NCBI GenBank assembly: GCA_009763385.1
Contig: CM019825.1
Location: 112,711,131 to 112,775,130, forward strand
Direction of reading: 5' to 3'
DNA length: 64,000 bases
DNA from: Coix lacryma-jobi var. lacryma-jobi
Taxonomy: Eukaryota; Streptophyta; Magnoliopsida; Poales; Poaceae
The notes under the pieces were generated by a model that made no database searches, was not told where the DNA came from, and saw only the letters and a list, made by a program, of their open reading frames with translations. The position numbers and the translations under genes are program-made. Shown here in pieces: positions 10,633 through 23,000 of this stretch; within the stretch, counting starts at the first letter, position 1, and each line of letters starts with the position of its first letter.

Positions 10633-11679
10633 GCTATACCCCTCTGTTTGCTTATTTGTTTATGTTTAGTATTGTTAGCTAGTATTTGTTTAGTATTCAA
10701 ATAAAATAATCTTGATGTAGAATATATTTAAAAAAAAGAGAAAAAAGAGAGAACTGTTTTTCATAGCCTCAACTGTAGAATAATACCTTTCAAATTTTCA
10801 GAAATCTCAAAACAATGATCTTAACCGAAGTTCGGATAGTTGAGAATTAGAGATGAAAAAGTCTAAGCTACTATTTATCTTGTTCTTAGTTTCAATGAAT
10901 CTTCGGAATTTTAATTTTGAAAACTTCAAACATATGATGAGAACCTGTATGGCATAATAACTAAAGCCTGATAATAAATGATTCATACTTTGAGGCTGCC
11001 TACTCTGTTCTAAGTTTTTAGCTATGGTAGAGAGGTTTATCATGCTCTAAAGATCAAGCTTCTATAAATGTAAAAGATTCACTCTTCCGAAGTTGTATTG
11101 TGTTAGAGGCATGGGCTATGAAAAAATATGATAAGGAGGAAAGAAAAAGGGACAAGTGTCCGACTACCTCAGAAAAAAAGAAAAGAAAAGAAAAGAAAAA
11201 TGTGTGACAAAAATATGAAAAGGAAAAGAATGATAGCCCATGGCTCCTCTAATTACAATATGCCAGTAAGAGTTGACAATTTCAAAAAGTTTCAAACACT
11301 TGATCTAAGAGTATGACATTTCTCTCCCTAAGCTCTGAGCTTCGACTTAGTAAGGTATGTTTTTAATCTTAAAAATATATGCAATTTGAAAAAAAATGTC
11401 ATACAGAAGTTCTCTGAGCTTTTATTATGAAAACCTTGCAAAACTCCGGAGAAAAGTTGGAATGAGGAATTTGAGACATAGTGCTTGACTTGATTGCTTC
11501 TAACCTTCAATTATTCTGAACTAAGGTAAAAGATTGGCGAAAGGAACATGTGAAGATTCTTCCAAATTCTTTTCAAGAAAGTTTTCAGTTGATGGCATGT
11601 GTATTAAAGCAGTTTACAGTTTTACTCTCAGAACCCTATGTTTGCTAAGGGACTAGCAAAAGTTTAGCTTGGGGGAGTT
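10633..11679 (+). other. 3' untranslated region of element A with purine tract
   Basis: AT-rich sequence without a credible gene. A-rich simple repeats are at about 10728-10762 and 11175-11200. The polypurine tract AGCTTGGGGGAGTT (11666-11679) abuts the 3' LTR and would prime plus-strand DNA synthesis. Confidence 0.75.
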
Positions 11680-12336
11680 TGTTGACGTCTATTAACTATC
11701 ATTATTTACCGTCAACAAGACTTGAATAAATGTCAAAAGGATTGCCAACTTAGAAATAGGAGGTTTAAACTAACAAATTCCATGAGTTTTGGTGATTCTA
11801 CATTTTCCAGGGATTAAACAGGAAAACCAACCACATTGCTTCCCCAAGAAGGAACCCGACGCAGATTTCTTCACCGCCACGTCGGGATATTCCTAGAAGA
11901 CTCCAGAGGACACCCCAGACACCACGAGGCAGGGCACCACAGGAGGCTTACCTGTGGGACCGACCGGTCCCACAGGGCCCACCGGTCGGTCATCCACAAA
12001 GCCTCCACGCCTCCGTCTTCTGAAAGCTACTTCCACCGACCTCTAGGATGCATCTCGACCGTACCTCAAGTCGGTTTGATCCAACGATCACGATTCCTCG
12101 GCCAGGGCTATATAACCAGACCCCTGACCCGTCTCTAGATCATCATCAGATCAAGATCAGAAGACAAGACATAAATTAGGGTTTCTAGAGGGAGAGTTAG
12201 AGCTCTACATCAAGATTAGAGTTTAGTCTAGTTAGATTCAAGTAGAGGCAGGCGACTTCGTCGGCATATCTGGCTAGAAGCTTCGTCTGAGTCTCCGGAT
12301 CATTGTCAAAGACTTGGTAATTTGTATCTTTATTCG
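11680..12336 (+). repeat. 3' LTR of element A, left fragment
   Basis: It matches 4306 to about 4963 of the 5' LTR, including the palindrome and TATA box, and stops at ATTCG where element B begins. The remaining 900 bp are at 27825-28724. Confidence 0.92.
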
Positions 12337-15300
12337 TGTAACACCCCTGGTGTTAAGCAACCCTAAATGCATAACTTGACATCTCATGAGCATAAGCATC
12401 ATCATCATCCCATGTTGCATTCCTTTTTGTAAAGTGTCATTTCATGTGCTCACTTGTAATGTTATGCTTGAAGTGATGCTTGTTTGACATGTTTTTGGAG
12501 TGCTTGAGTTCTCCTAAGTAGTTGAACCTTTATGAGGAGTCAAAATGAAGCTAGGTTTGTGTTGGTCATTTTGGCTAACCAAGTCTCTAACCCTAGTTGC
12601 CTTAATAGAGCCCTAGGAGTCCTTTTGTTTGACTAACTAAGACCTCCTTGTGAGAAGCTTTGAATGGCTGTGGGCCGATAACCATCAATGTGTAGAATTT
12701 AGAGTAGAACAAAAAGTGTTTAAGGGCCAACTCATGAAAATGAATTTAACAAGGTGTTTTAGGACCCACAAGGCAGAAATGGGGGAGGTTAGACTTAGAA
12801 AATTTCCTAAGTCCCTAACTGGCAAAACAGTTTTGCTTAGTCATCTTTGGAGCTTTTCTTGGAGCAATCTAGGCTGAACCAAAGCTTTATCTTGTAACCA
12901 AAGTTGTAGTCGGCATGTAGCTCTACTCAATGGAACAAGTGGCTTAGCATTTCATCGAGTGGATTAGGAGTTAATCGTGTCCAAAGTTCAGCCGGCAGTC
13001 GGCCACTAGCGACTGAATCAACCGATTTAGTTTGAATCGGCGCCGGTCGTGGCCGACCGCGCGCAGAACCCGTTCGCCGTGTCGCGAGCGGGCTGGGGAG
13101 GCGACGCTTGCGCGCGGCGTGGCGAGCATAAGCTGCCCGCTCACCCCGCTGCCCGAGCCGCGCCGCTCCTCCCTCCATTCTGTCCCCTCCCTCGCTCTCG
13201 CTCTCCTTCGCCGGCGTCCGAGCGGAAAAGGGGAAAACAGCGAGCACCGCCGCCGTTCACTGCCGTCCCGCCACCGCACCGTCAATCCAACCACCCAGCC
13301 AACCTCGCCTTCACCTCCCGCATCGCCTGCTCTAGCCAGCGCTCGTCGAAACCGCCTAGGTAGGTCCCGGGGTGAGTTCCCGCCATGGCCGCCATGACCG
13401 CTGAGCTCGGTCCGCCGTGGTCGGCCCTCCCTCCGTGCAAATCTCTCCGCTCTAGCTCGTGTTTAGGGGTCAGTGAGGCTCGAGGATGAGATAGGGGGTG
13501 ATGGTTTAGTCGATTAGTGTTTGGTGCCCGCGTTTCACCGCCATCCGCCGTGTCCGCCATGGCCGGCAGGCTCGGTCCGCCTTGGCCAACCCTTCTTTCG
13601 AGCTTGTCCGTTCGCCCTAGCTGGTGTTCGCGAGTCGCCTTGGCCCGTCGGAGACAATGATGGAGTTGGTTTGGCCGTTTAGGGTTAGGTCGTGGCCGTA
13701 CGTCGCCGTCCGCCGTCGGCTCTACTCGCCATGGACGACGAGCCGCGGTCTCAACCGTTTCTCATGGCAACCCTAGCTTCTTTGCTTCGATTAGGGTTCG
13801 CTAGGGTTCGGGGAGTGTGAGATGGCCGTTGGTTCGCTTCGGGAAGGCCGGAGTCGGCCGGCTTAGCCAGGGCCGCGCCACCGTGCCGCCATCGTCGACG
13901 GCGAGCTTGATCCATGCGTGCGCCGGGCTAGATAGTGGTACCGCCGGGTGCCGAAGAAGGAGGGGAGCAGAGTGGTGGTGCCCGTTTCGCCGGAGAGGTC
14001 GCCGCCGGCGAGCCTCGCCGCGGTCAACCTCTCCCCTGCTCTGGAGGGGATGACCGATGGGGTCATGTTGACCCGGGGCCCCGCGGGGCAGTGGCTTGGG
14101 TCCCAGTTGTCAGTGGCCCAGGTGCAAGTAGTTGGGTACGCGTAGCAGTTTAGGTTAAGGAGTTTTTCAGGGTTTTTGTTAAATAGTTTTCAAAAATGTT
14201 TGAATTGCATGTTTGATTCATATCTTGCACTCTGTAAATGCTAAAAAGGTGAATCAAGTTTTGTTAAGTTTGTTGTGATGAGTTCTATGCAGGAAAAATA
14301 TGATATGTCTAGTTTGTGAAAAGTTATGTGTAGCTATATTTAATTCTTGTTTTGGCTGAAATCTTGTTAAATGCATAGTAATCTGTATATTGCTCAAAAA
14401 AATGTGATTCTTGTTTTGATAGGTTGGTATTGATGAATAGCTTTTGGGAAAAATGTAATATGATGTTATTCTGTGGAATATTTTAGCAGTAGCAATTAAA
14501 ATGAATAAATGTTGTTTTCTTGTTAATGTTGTAGTAATTAAAATATGAAGAGTTTGAACCTGAGAATTTTGTACACTGCTCTTGTGCTAAGAAGTTCAGT
14601 AGAAAATGAGAAATCTGTTGTTTGACACTTTTTGAATGGGAGTGTAGTTCAAAGCACCTTTTCATGATAGAATTTGTCTTTTTCATAGAGAATGGAGTCT
14701 AAGTCCAAATGGGGTGAAATTTGGACAGGGGACTAGATTAGGTGTTGTTAACTTCCAGTAATTTTGGTAGATTTTTCTGAAGCTGTATATGATGGGTTGC
14801 TGTTATAAGCTTGATTAATTGGATTTATTTCAGCAAGTAATTAAAGGAAGGTAAAATAATAAAGTGGGTGCTTACTGTGGTAATTAGAATCCTAAACAGT
14901 GAACTAGGAGAACTAGTTGGTTGATTGGTTAGTTAAGGTCTTTTGTAATCTCTAGGTGATGTTGACTACCTTGTCGAAGAGAACGCAGTAGATGACATGT
15001 GCTTATCTCCTGAGTTATCTTGGTAGATAATGTGCATCTCTCCTGAATTGTCTTGTTCTATGTTGCATAACCAGTGCATTCCATTGCATTCATGATGTGT
15101 TGCATGTGCATCATGTGCATTCATGATCGTGTCAGCATCGCAGGATCCCAGGAACCGCCGCCATAGGAGCTGTGCTCGGAGGAGACACCGAACGAGAGGA
15201 CCCTGGAGGGAGACGTCGAGGACCTGTCAGAGTGCCGCGATCACCGACCCTCCGACTTTGAGCGAGGCAAGCCCTGGAGCATTCCACTCCTACGGTTTGC

Positions 15301-16808
15301 AACTGCAATTACAAATTAACCTGATATGTTTGTTGCATTAGGTTATAAGAGTTGAGTGATACCGTTGATGCATTATTACTTATCCTTGTCCACCTGCAAT
15401 TATATCTCGTTATCCATGTTAAGTCTAGGCTCGTTCATGCTTAGCCTTGCTTAGACCGGTAAAATTCGGGTGATTTCCTGTCTTCCGCATATAGGGGGAT
15501 ACTGATCATGACTAGCCTGGTGCTATCATGGAAATAACCATGTGATAATTAATCTGAGACCGGGCGGGATGTAGGAGCAACAGGACATGGGTTCTGTGTG
15601 CTAGTAGTCTCCCATCTGCGTCGATTAGGACCCGACGATGGCACACCTCAGTCATTTTGAACGCGTCAATCACTTAACGGAGCAGGTGTGGGTACCTCCC
15701 GTGAAGCCGAGTAAGGTTTTTTGAGCCGGTGATCGAGATGTTGACGCCTAACACCTAGGGCCTTATATGTACCGTGGGCAACTATTCTGAGCAACCTGGC
15801 TTGGTCCGTGGATAGGCGGGGCCTGATTGACCTGGCATGACCGTGGGCAGTTATAGCTTGAGAGACCTGGCATTGAGATAACCCCCAGTGTAGAAGGGCC
15901 CATGACCGTCCCGCGTGTTGTGTTCTCGAACCTCCTGAATTGGTCGCCGACGGCCGCCTGGCAAAGTGTGATCGGGCGAGTGTGCGACATTTTTATCCCC
16001 AGCTGCTAGGAATTGATTATGATCGTCATCGCTCCTGGTTAGTGAGTAACTTGACTAGGCATGTGTTACCGTAGTAACTTATGGAACTAAAGATGGTTAT
16101 GGTACTGAATCTGAAAGACTACTGATGAAATAGTTGCTCTTGCTTGATTAAGTAGTCAAGTGCTTGCTCTTGATCAGGTGCAAATCTAGTTAATCAGGTT
16201 GATTACATAAAATTGACTGCTAGTACTCTAATGATTGTTTTTTATTAATGCATTATGCATATGCAAAAAGGTAAGTACAGCCAACCCCAAATACAGCCTC
16301 GCATACTCCTTGGTGTCATTTATTTCTGGGTTATGACGGGTAAGTCTAGCTGAGTACCTTCTCGCACTCAGGGTTCTATTCCCTTGTTGTTGCAGATGGG
16401 CCATGCTTCTTCGGCTATTGCAAGAACTTTCTGTACCCCGTCGAGGGTGGTGACTAGACCACGGGCATGGTCAACTCTCATCCTTCCCTGATGCTTTTGT
16501 GGACTGATCAGGCATTGACACCGTATTGTGAACTGAGAACTTATGTTTAAAACTATGTTGCTTCCGCTTTCGAAATTCGAACTATGGTTTGTAATAACTG
16601 TTGAACTCCGATGTATTTGATTTATGTGTGAACTGAATGTACCTCGTGGACATGTACGCTAATCTATTACGATCTTGGCTAAACTTGAATGATTTGAAAT
16701 CCTTCGAGATTTCCGGACTACCGGTTTGTACGAGCTTAAGTATCTGAAATCTCTATGAAAACGGGGATTCGATGCTTAATCTGGTATAATTTGGTCGGTT
16801 CTGTCATA
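12337..16808 (+). repeat. 5' LTR of element B, 4472 bp
   Basis: It runs from TGTAACACCCCTGG to GGTTCTGTCATA and matches 23356-27824. Roughly 13030-14150 is strikingly GC- and CpG-rich while the flanks are AT-rich. ORFs called in the GC-rich part on both strands have no recognisable domain and are treated as chance. Confidence 0.92.
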
Positions 16809-16810
16809 GC

Positions 16811-16822
16811 TGGCATCAGAGC
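16811..16822 (+). other. Primer binding site of element B (initiator Met-tRNA type)
   Basis: TGGCATCAGAGC starts two bases after the LTR end; this is the common Met-tRNA site with one variant base. The leader from here to 17574 has no credible ORF but holds a donor-like CAG/GTGAGT (GT at 17129-17130) and a second weaker CAG/GTATGC near 17359. Confidence 0.85.
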
Positions 16823-17128
16823 ATGGTTGGCGTTACTGTTCATGAGTGTATTTGAAAATCGTATTTTCAAATCAAAACTTTCTTTGCAAAAACTTGTAAG
16901 CTATAGTAGGGTTTGAAAATCTTATAAATGAAGTTTAAGGTGTGCCAATGATCAAGTCCTTATGCCCAGTAGGTTTCTAGGTGGCTATTTAAGTACAAAC
17001 TTGGGGGTTGTGCATCATATTTAAATTCTGTTGTTTTCTGTCGTCCATACGGCAAGGGTGAAATTGTATGGGTGCTATTCTTCGGAATAGTAATGTATGG
17101 ATCAATTGCCTCTACGCCAAAGTAACAG

Positions 17129-17574
17129 GTGAGTTGTGAGAGCATGATTGGACAACCGCCAATCTAGGGGAGCGCTTGAATGGTACCGACATGTATACCT
17201 GTTACACACAAGTATATGTGAAAGTATTGATTGTGGGAGTAATACTATTCTGATGGGTGCATATACTGCTTACGTGTATACTGGGGGTGCACCTGAGTTA
17301 GTATTAGATTTAATTTCAGCAATGCATGTGTGGGCAGAGCTGAAGTGATTTTCTGCAGGTATGCTAACTTGAGAACGTGTAGTACGTTAGTTAACGCTAT
17401 GAGAGAACGTTGTATGCCACCGTCTAGCCGTTAGATTGATAGACAGTGAGGACGTATGTTACGCGCATGCATCATAATCATACAATCTTGCATTAATCTT
17501 ACTCCCTTCCTTATGTCATCCGTCTCGTTTCTTTAAAATAAAAGTCGTTCTCAACTAATTAAAAACTATTTCAG
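17129..17574 (+). other. Candidate intron before the H3-like ORF
   Basis: The donor ACAG/GTGAGTTG at 17129 fits the plant consensus. The acceptor TATTTCAG ends at 17574 directly before ATG 17575, preceded by a branch-like CTAAT and a U-rich stretch. A second acceptor, CATGCAG, ends at 18944 directly before the gag ATG. Splicing is inferred from sequence only. Confidence 0.45.
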
Positions 17575-18594
17575 ATGGCCCGCACAAAGCGTACCGTCCG
17601 TAAGTCGACTGGAGGCAAGAGGCCTAACTTTATGCTGGGACCCTGGACTGCTGAGGGGTCGGAGGACTTTCTGGAGGAGTTCAGCATGCCTACCATTTTA
17701 TGGAGGGTGCTGCACTTGGTTGGATACCAGGAGGGCCAGGAGCCGCAATATGATTGGCATCGTGTTCAGCTTTCCGAGGATCGCTACGTATACACAGTTG
17801 AGGTGGACGTGCCCAGCCGTGATCTGCAGGATCATGTATGGTGCCGCCGGGTCTTCGCACTACAAGGTAGGACCCCGTGGGACGGAGCTAACAGGGTTGC
17901 CTATACTGTTCTTCGGGACATTATGGAGGATCACCCGGAGGTGGTCGCGCAAGCCACTGCTAGCAACTTTCCTACGGCGGACCCTTACCAGTCGGTGTGG
18001 CGACAGCCAGGTGCCACTGTGCTTGAGGCCAGTTCTTTGGAGCGAGAGCACTACGCAGGACCAGCTGGGAGTGCTAGGGCTGCACTCATGGCTACCTATG
18101 GGTGCTTGTCACGTAGCTACGACCACCTGGACCATATTTTTAGTGAGGAGATGGCTGCACAGCATCGCAGGCAGGAGGAGCATGCCATAGAGATAGACCT
18201 GCTCACCACACAGCTAGCTCACCTGACTGTGGAGAGGGACCAGGCACTTTAGAGAGAGCAGGAGACCGCTCATCAGCTCGGTGTTCAGCAGGAGGCGGCT
18301 ACCTTCCTAGCCTTGATCATGAGGGAGACCGAGGAGTCGCTTCGCGGTGTGTGTATCGAGGGCATACGTGCTTTAGAGTAGAACAGGCTGTTGTGGTTGC
18401 GAGTAAGAGACTTAGAGCTACAACTTCACCACCTGTAGGACTACAATTACCGTCTGCACGAGGAGATCCACCGTAGGGAGAATGAGAGGAACCCCATCTT
18501 TCCATAGGAGGACCCGGATCCGAGTAGCTCTTCTAGCAGTTCTTCAGATAGGTCTAGTGAGGATGGCGACATTGGTGACATCGCTAGAGAGTAG
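17575..18594 (+). pseudogene. Chromovirus extra ORF with histone H3-like N-terminal tail
   Basis: The frame from ATG 17575 to TAG 18592 spans 339 codons, interrupted by TAG at 18250, 18379, 18436 and 18505. Its N-terminus, MARTKRTVRKSTGGKRP, equals the histone H3 tail at 13 of the first 16 residues after Met (differences at positions 5, 7 and 15), keeping K4, T6, R8, K9, S10, T11 and K14. There is no histone fold. Residues about 20-175 form an unrecognised Trp-rich domain (WRVLHLVGY, DHVWCRRVFALQG). Residues about 180-300 are Glu/Gln/Leu-rich and look like a coiled coil. The end is a Ser/Asp/Glu-rich acidic tail. It sits between the 5' LTR and gag in the same orientation. Function unknown; a chromatin-directed role is a hypothesis. 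Confidence 0.75.
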
Positions 18595-18944
18595 TTTAGA
18601 TCATATGCTTAGAGCCTAGTGATCTTTTGTGTGTGTGGCAAGCCCGATCTTTTGCTTTTGTATGGGCTGGATGTAAGCATGAGTAGTGAACTCTTATGTG
18701 CACGTGGTGTGAGACCTTGGAAAGTCCCATATGTATGGGCAAAACTATGGATGTTTATGTTGGTTTTTGCATGTTATGTATTAAGCGATCTAATTATGTG
18801 ATGCTGCGATGTGGATTGAAATTTATTATGCCTCTATGATTGTTTGGCGAATTCGTTTTCCGAATAAATTCAGTTGGCATGATCTATTGTTCTCTACAAT
18901 AATTGCAACTCCACCTAATGATCACTTGCTATGAATACATGCAG
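18595..18944 (+). other. Spacer between H3-like ORF and gag of element B
   Basis: No ORF with recognisable content. The spacer ends in CATGCAG directly before the gag ATG at 18945, an acceptor-like site with a CTAAT branch-like string about 30 bases upstream. Confidence 0.5.
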
Positions 18945-20065
18945 ATGACGACAACTCGCAGTGGAGTTGGCGGTAGTGGTGGAAATGAGGATCCCAGGGA
19001 TAACCGTAATCCACCACCTCCTCCACCAGCCACACCCGAGCAGCTTTCGCTCAGTTCCTGGGAAGTCAGCGCAACATTGAAGCTTTGCTGCGAGAGAATT
19101 TGGCACACGGTCAGCAGCATCCCTAGCCAAATCAGTATAGTTCATTCAGGGATTTCTTGGATACCAGTCCACCCATTTTCATGGAAGCTACTGAACCCTT
19201 AGAGGCAGAAGAATGGTTGCATACCATGGAACAAAAGTTTCGTTTGCTAAGGCTAACAGAGGAGCTCAAGGCAGAGTATGCCGCGCACCAGCTGCAGGGG
19301 CCAGCCGGGATTTGGTGGGGGCATCACCGCACCACCTATCCTGCCAACGTTCTTGTCACTTGGAGGATATTCACCGAAGCTGTACGAGGGCACTATATTC
19401 CGCCAGGCCTGACTCAGATGAAACTAGCAGAATTCATGAGTTTGACACAAGGGACTCGATCTGTTACCGAGTACCATCACCTGTTTAACTCTCTGTCACG
19501 TTATGCTCCAGACTTCGTGAACACAGATGCTAAAAAGATTGCTAGTTTCAAGAGTGGTTTGAACACCAAAATGGGAAAATCAGTGGGGACATCTTCTCGT
19601 ACAGTCTTCAATGACTTTATCAGTGATTGCCTAATTCAAGAGAATCACAATAACAAGCATGCTGCAAGTAAGGCCCGGAAGAGGACCTTTGATTCCGGAC
19701 CATCTCAACCTAGGGGACCACCAGCTCAACGAACCCAGTATCGACCAACAGCGCCGGGGACACGTTTCAGGCCGCCGCAGAAGAAGAATCAGCCGCAAGC
19801 TCAGCGCAACCAAAAGCCATACAAGATAGCTGCTAACCAAGCTCGTGGAGGTCAGTGCAGCTCGATCGGAGGAAAACCTTCAGTTCGTGGGCCATGTTAC
19901 AACTACAACCAAGAGGGGCACTTCGCAAGATATTGCCCTCACCCAAAGAAGCAGCAAGCTAACTACCCCGCACGTCTGCACAATATGACCACTGAAGAAG
20001 CTCGTTCTGGAGAGCCCATGACTGCCGGTATGTGTCTTGTTAACCATCATCCTACAGTTGTTTGA
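18945..20065 (+). pseudogene. Chromovirus gag (broken)
   Basis: ATG 18945 begins a Thr/Ser/Gly- and proline-rich N-terminus (MTTTRSGVGGSGG, then a poly-Pro run). A frameshift near 19048 moves the reading frame; the rest is read from there through the gag core (ATEPLEAEEWL, about 19180) to a CCHC zinc knuckle, CYNYNQEGHFARYC, at about 19895-19936, preceded by a basic region. The zinc knuckle binds the element RNA. Other damage: TAG at 19124 and TGA at 20063 at the junction with protease. Frame and order show that gag and pol were one continuous frame. Confidence 0.88.
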
Positions 20066-23000
20066 TTTGATACGGGATCATCACATTCATTCATGAGCAA
20101 GGCATTTGCACAAAAACATAATCAAGAGGTGTCTGAAATGGATTATGGGTTTTGCGTAAGCTCCGTGGGGAGTAGCATGTTGTCTAGGCAGATGGTTAGT
20201 AATGCAACCATCGACATCGGAGGGCACAAGTTTGGAGCTAATCTAGTAGTTTTGCCAGGACTCAATATGGATGTAGTCCTAGGTATGAGTTGGATGAGTA
20301 TGTGGAAGGCGGTGTTAGACACTGCAAATAGGATTCTTACCTTATCTGATGGGAGGACGAATACAAAGTTATGCATATCTCTTCCTCGGGGTGCGGATTT
20401 CGTCAATTTATCTTGCACTTTATCTATTGAAGACCTGTCCAAAATCCCAATCGTCCGAGACTTTCCGGATGTTTGCCCGGATGAATTACCAGGGTTACCG
20501 CCCAAGCGGGCAGTGGAATTTGCAATTGAGTTGTTACCTGGAACTGCACCAATCTCTAGAAGACCCTACCGTATGCCGCCCAATGAATTAGCTGAACTTA
20601 AAACTCAGATCAAGGAACTTTTGGACAAAGGTTTCATTCAACCTAGTATATCCGAGTGGGGTTGCCCAGCATTGTTTGTCAAGAAGAAGGATAAGTCACT
20701 ACGGATGTGTGTGGATTATCGGCCACTCAATGCCGTGACTGTTAAGAACAAGTATCTGTTGCCAAGGATAGATATTCTGTTTGACCAGTTATCCAGAGCC
20801 AAGGTGTTTTCCAAGATTGATTTGAGGTCAGGTTATCACCAGATTAAAATTCGACCACAGGATATCCCAAAGACTGCTTTCTCGACCAGATATGGGCTGT
20901 ATGAGTATCTTGTCATGTCTTTTGGATTGACAAATGCCCCAGCGTATTTCATGAGTTTGATGAATTCGGTGTTTATGTCGGAACTAGATAAGTTTGTAGT
21001 GGTATTCATTGATGACATTCTAGTATACTCTGAAAACTCGGACGATCATGCAGAACATTTGAGGGTTGTTTTGACGAGGCTCCGGGAACATAAACTTTAT
21101 GCGAAGTTTAGCAAATGTGAGTTTTGGTTGAAGCAAGTATAATTTCTTGGTCACATCCTATCAGAAGGAGGAATTTCTGTGGACCCCAGTAAGGTACAAG
21201 AAGTGATGGAGTGGGAAGCTCCTACTTCAATTGGTGAAATTCGAAGTTTTCTTGGATTAGCAGGATATTATCGCCGATTCATTCCCGACTTCTCTAAGAT
21301 TGCCAAACCAATGACAAGTTTGCTCCAGAAGGATTAGAAGTTTGAATGGACAGAGAAGTGTGAATTAGCTTTCCGTACCTTGCGGAAACTATTGACCACT
21401 GCTCCTGTCTTAGCTCAACCAGATATCGAGAAACCTTTTGATGTCTTTTGTGATGCATCGAAGGTTGGATTAGGTTGTGTTCTTATGCAAGAAGGCCGGG
21501 TGATTGCTTATGCATCCCGGCAATTGAGGAAACATGAGATTAACTATCTTACGCATGATTTAGAGTTAGCCGCTGTGGTGCATGCTCTGAAGATCTGGAG
21601 ACATTATCTGCTTGGAAATGTCTGTAACATGTACACCGATCACAAAAGTCTCAAGTATATCTTCACTCAACCTGAACTGAATATGAGGTAGAGAAGATGG
21701 CTTGAATTAATCAAGGATTACAATCTACAGATACATTATCATCCAGGGAAAGCCAATGTGGTTGCCGACGCTTTGAGTCGGAAATCACACTGCAATAATT
21801 TGAGGTTACAACCAGAAGACGAGTTTAGTCTCGTACACCCTGTGATTCTGCACAATATCAAGCTGCAAGGCACCCTAGTTGATCAGATTCTTGAAGGACA
21901 GAAAACAGATAAGGGAATTTATCATATCAAGGAAAGTCTGAAGACCGCAACTGAACCAATAAAACATTTTTGGATTGATGATAAAGGAGTGTTGTGGTTT
22001 GACAAACGCCTAGTAGTACGCAAGAATAGGGAACATAAAAATTGGATTATGGATGAAGCTCATATGTCCAAGTTGTCTATTCATCTTGGAAGCACTAAGA
22101 TGTATCAAGATTTGCGTCCAAGGTTCTGGTGGACCAAGATGAAGAAAGAGATTGTCGCGTACGTAGCCATATGCGACACGTGTTGTCGAGTAAAAGCTAT
22201 TCACCGAAAGCCAGCCGGAACACTTCAACCGTTACCAATACCCGAGTGGAAATGTGAAGAAATAGGTATGGATTTCATCACCGGTTTGCCAACCACTCAG
22301 AAAGGAAATGACTCAATTTGGGTGATAATCGATCGTCTTACCAAGACCGCTCATTTTATTCCAGTCAAAACCTATTATCGAGCACCGGACTATGCGGAGA
22401 TTTATATCAATCAAATCGTTCGACTGCATGGTATACCCAAGGTTATAGTTTCGGATCGTGGAACACAGTTTACTGCACCATTTTGGGAGAAACTGCAAAA
22501 GGAATTAGGCACGAAGCTAATCCGTAGCTCTGCCTATCATCCCCAAACCTCAGGACAAACTGAAAGAGTGAATCAAGTCTTGGAGGACATGTTGAGAGCC
22601 TGTGTGATTTCAGCGAAGGGATCTTGGGAGAATGGTTACCTTTAGCAAATTTGCTTACAACAATGGCTATCAAGAAAGCATACAGATGGCACCTTTTGAA
22701 GCCCTTTATGGTAGAAGGTGCAGGACACCGGTGAACTGGGTGAACCGGAGAACGTCGATACTATGGAATTGATTTTGTTAACGAAGCAGAAGAACAAGTT
22801 AGAATAATCCAACAACATATGGCAGCTGCGCAGTCTCGACAAAAGAGCTATGCAGACAAGAGAAGAAAACCGCTTGAATTTAGCGAAGGCGACTATGTGT
22901 ATCTGAAAGTATCGCCCATGAAAGGTGTTACACGCTTCGGCGTGAAAAGGAAATTAGCGCCAAGATTTGTGGGGCCTTATAGGATTGTGGAAGAAGGGAG

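Noticed and set aside
13032..13397. Overlapping ORFs on both strands in the GC-rich part of the chromovirus LTR (also 24011-24415)
   Set aside because: Low stop density from high GC explains them. Frames on both strands are Arg/Pro/Ala-rich with no motif, and lie inside an LTR.
17575..18594. True histone H3 gene or captured histone gene
   Set aside because: Only the first 16 residues match; the histone fold region is absent and what follows is a coiled-coil protein. No intron or promoter of a histone gene is seen.
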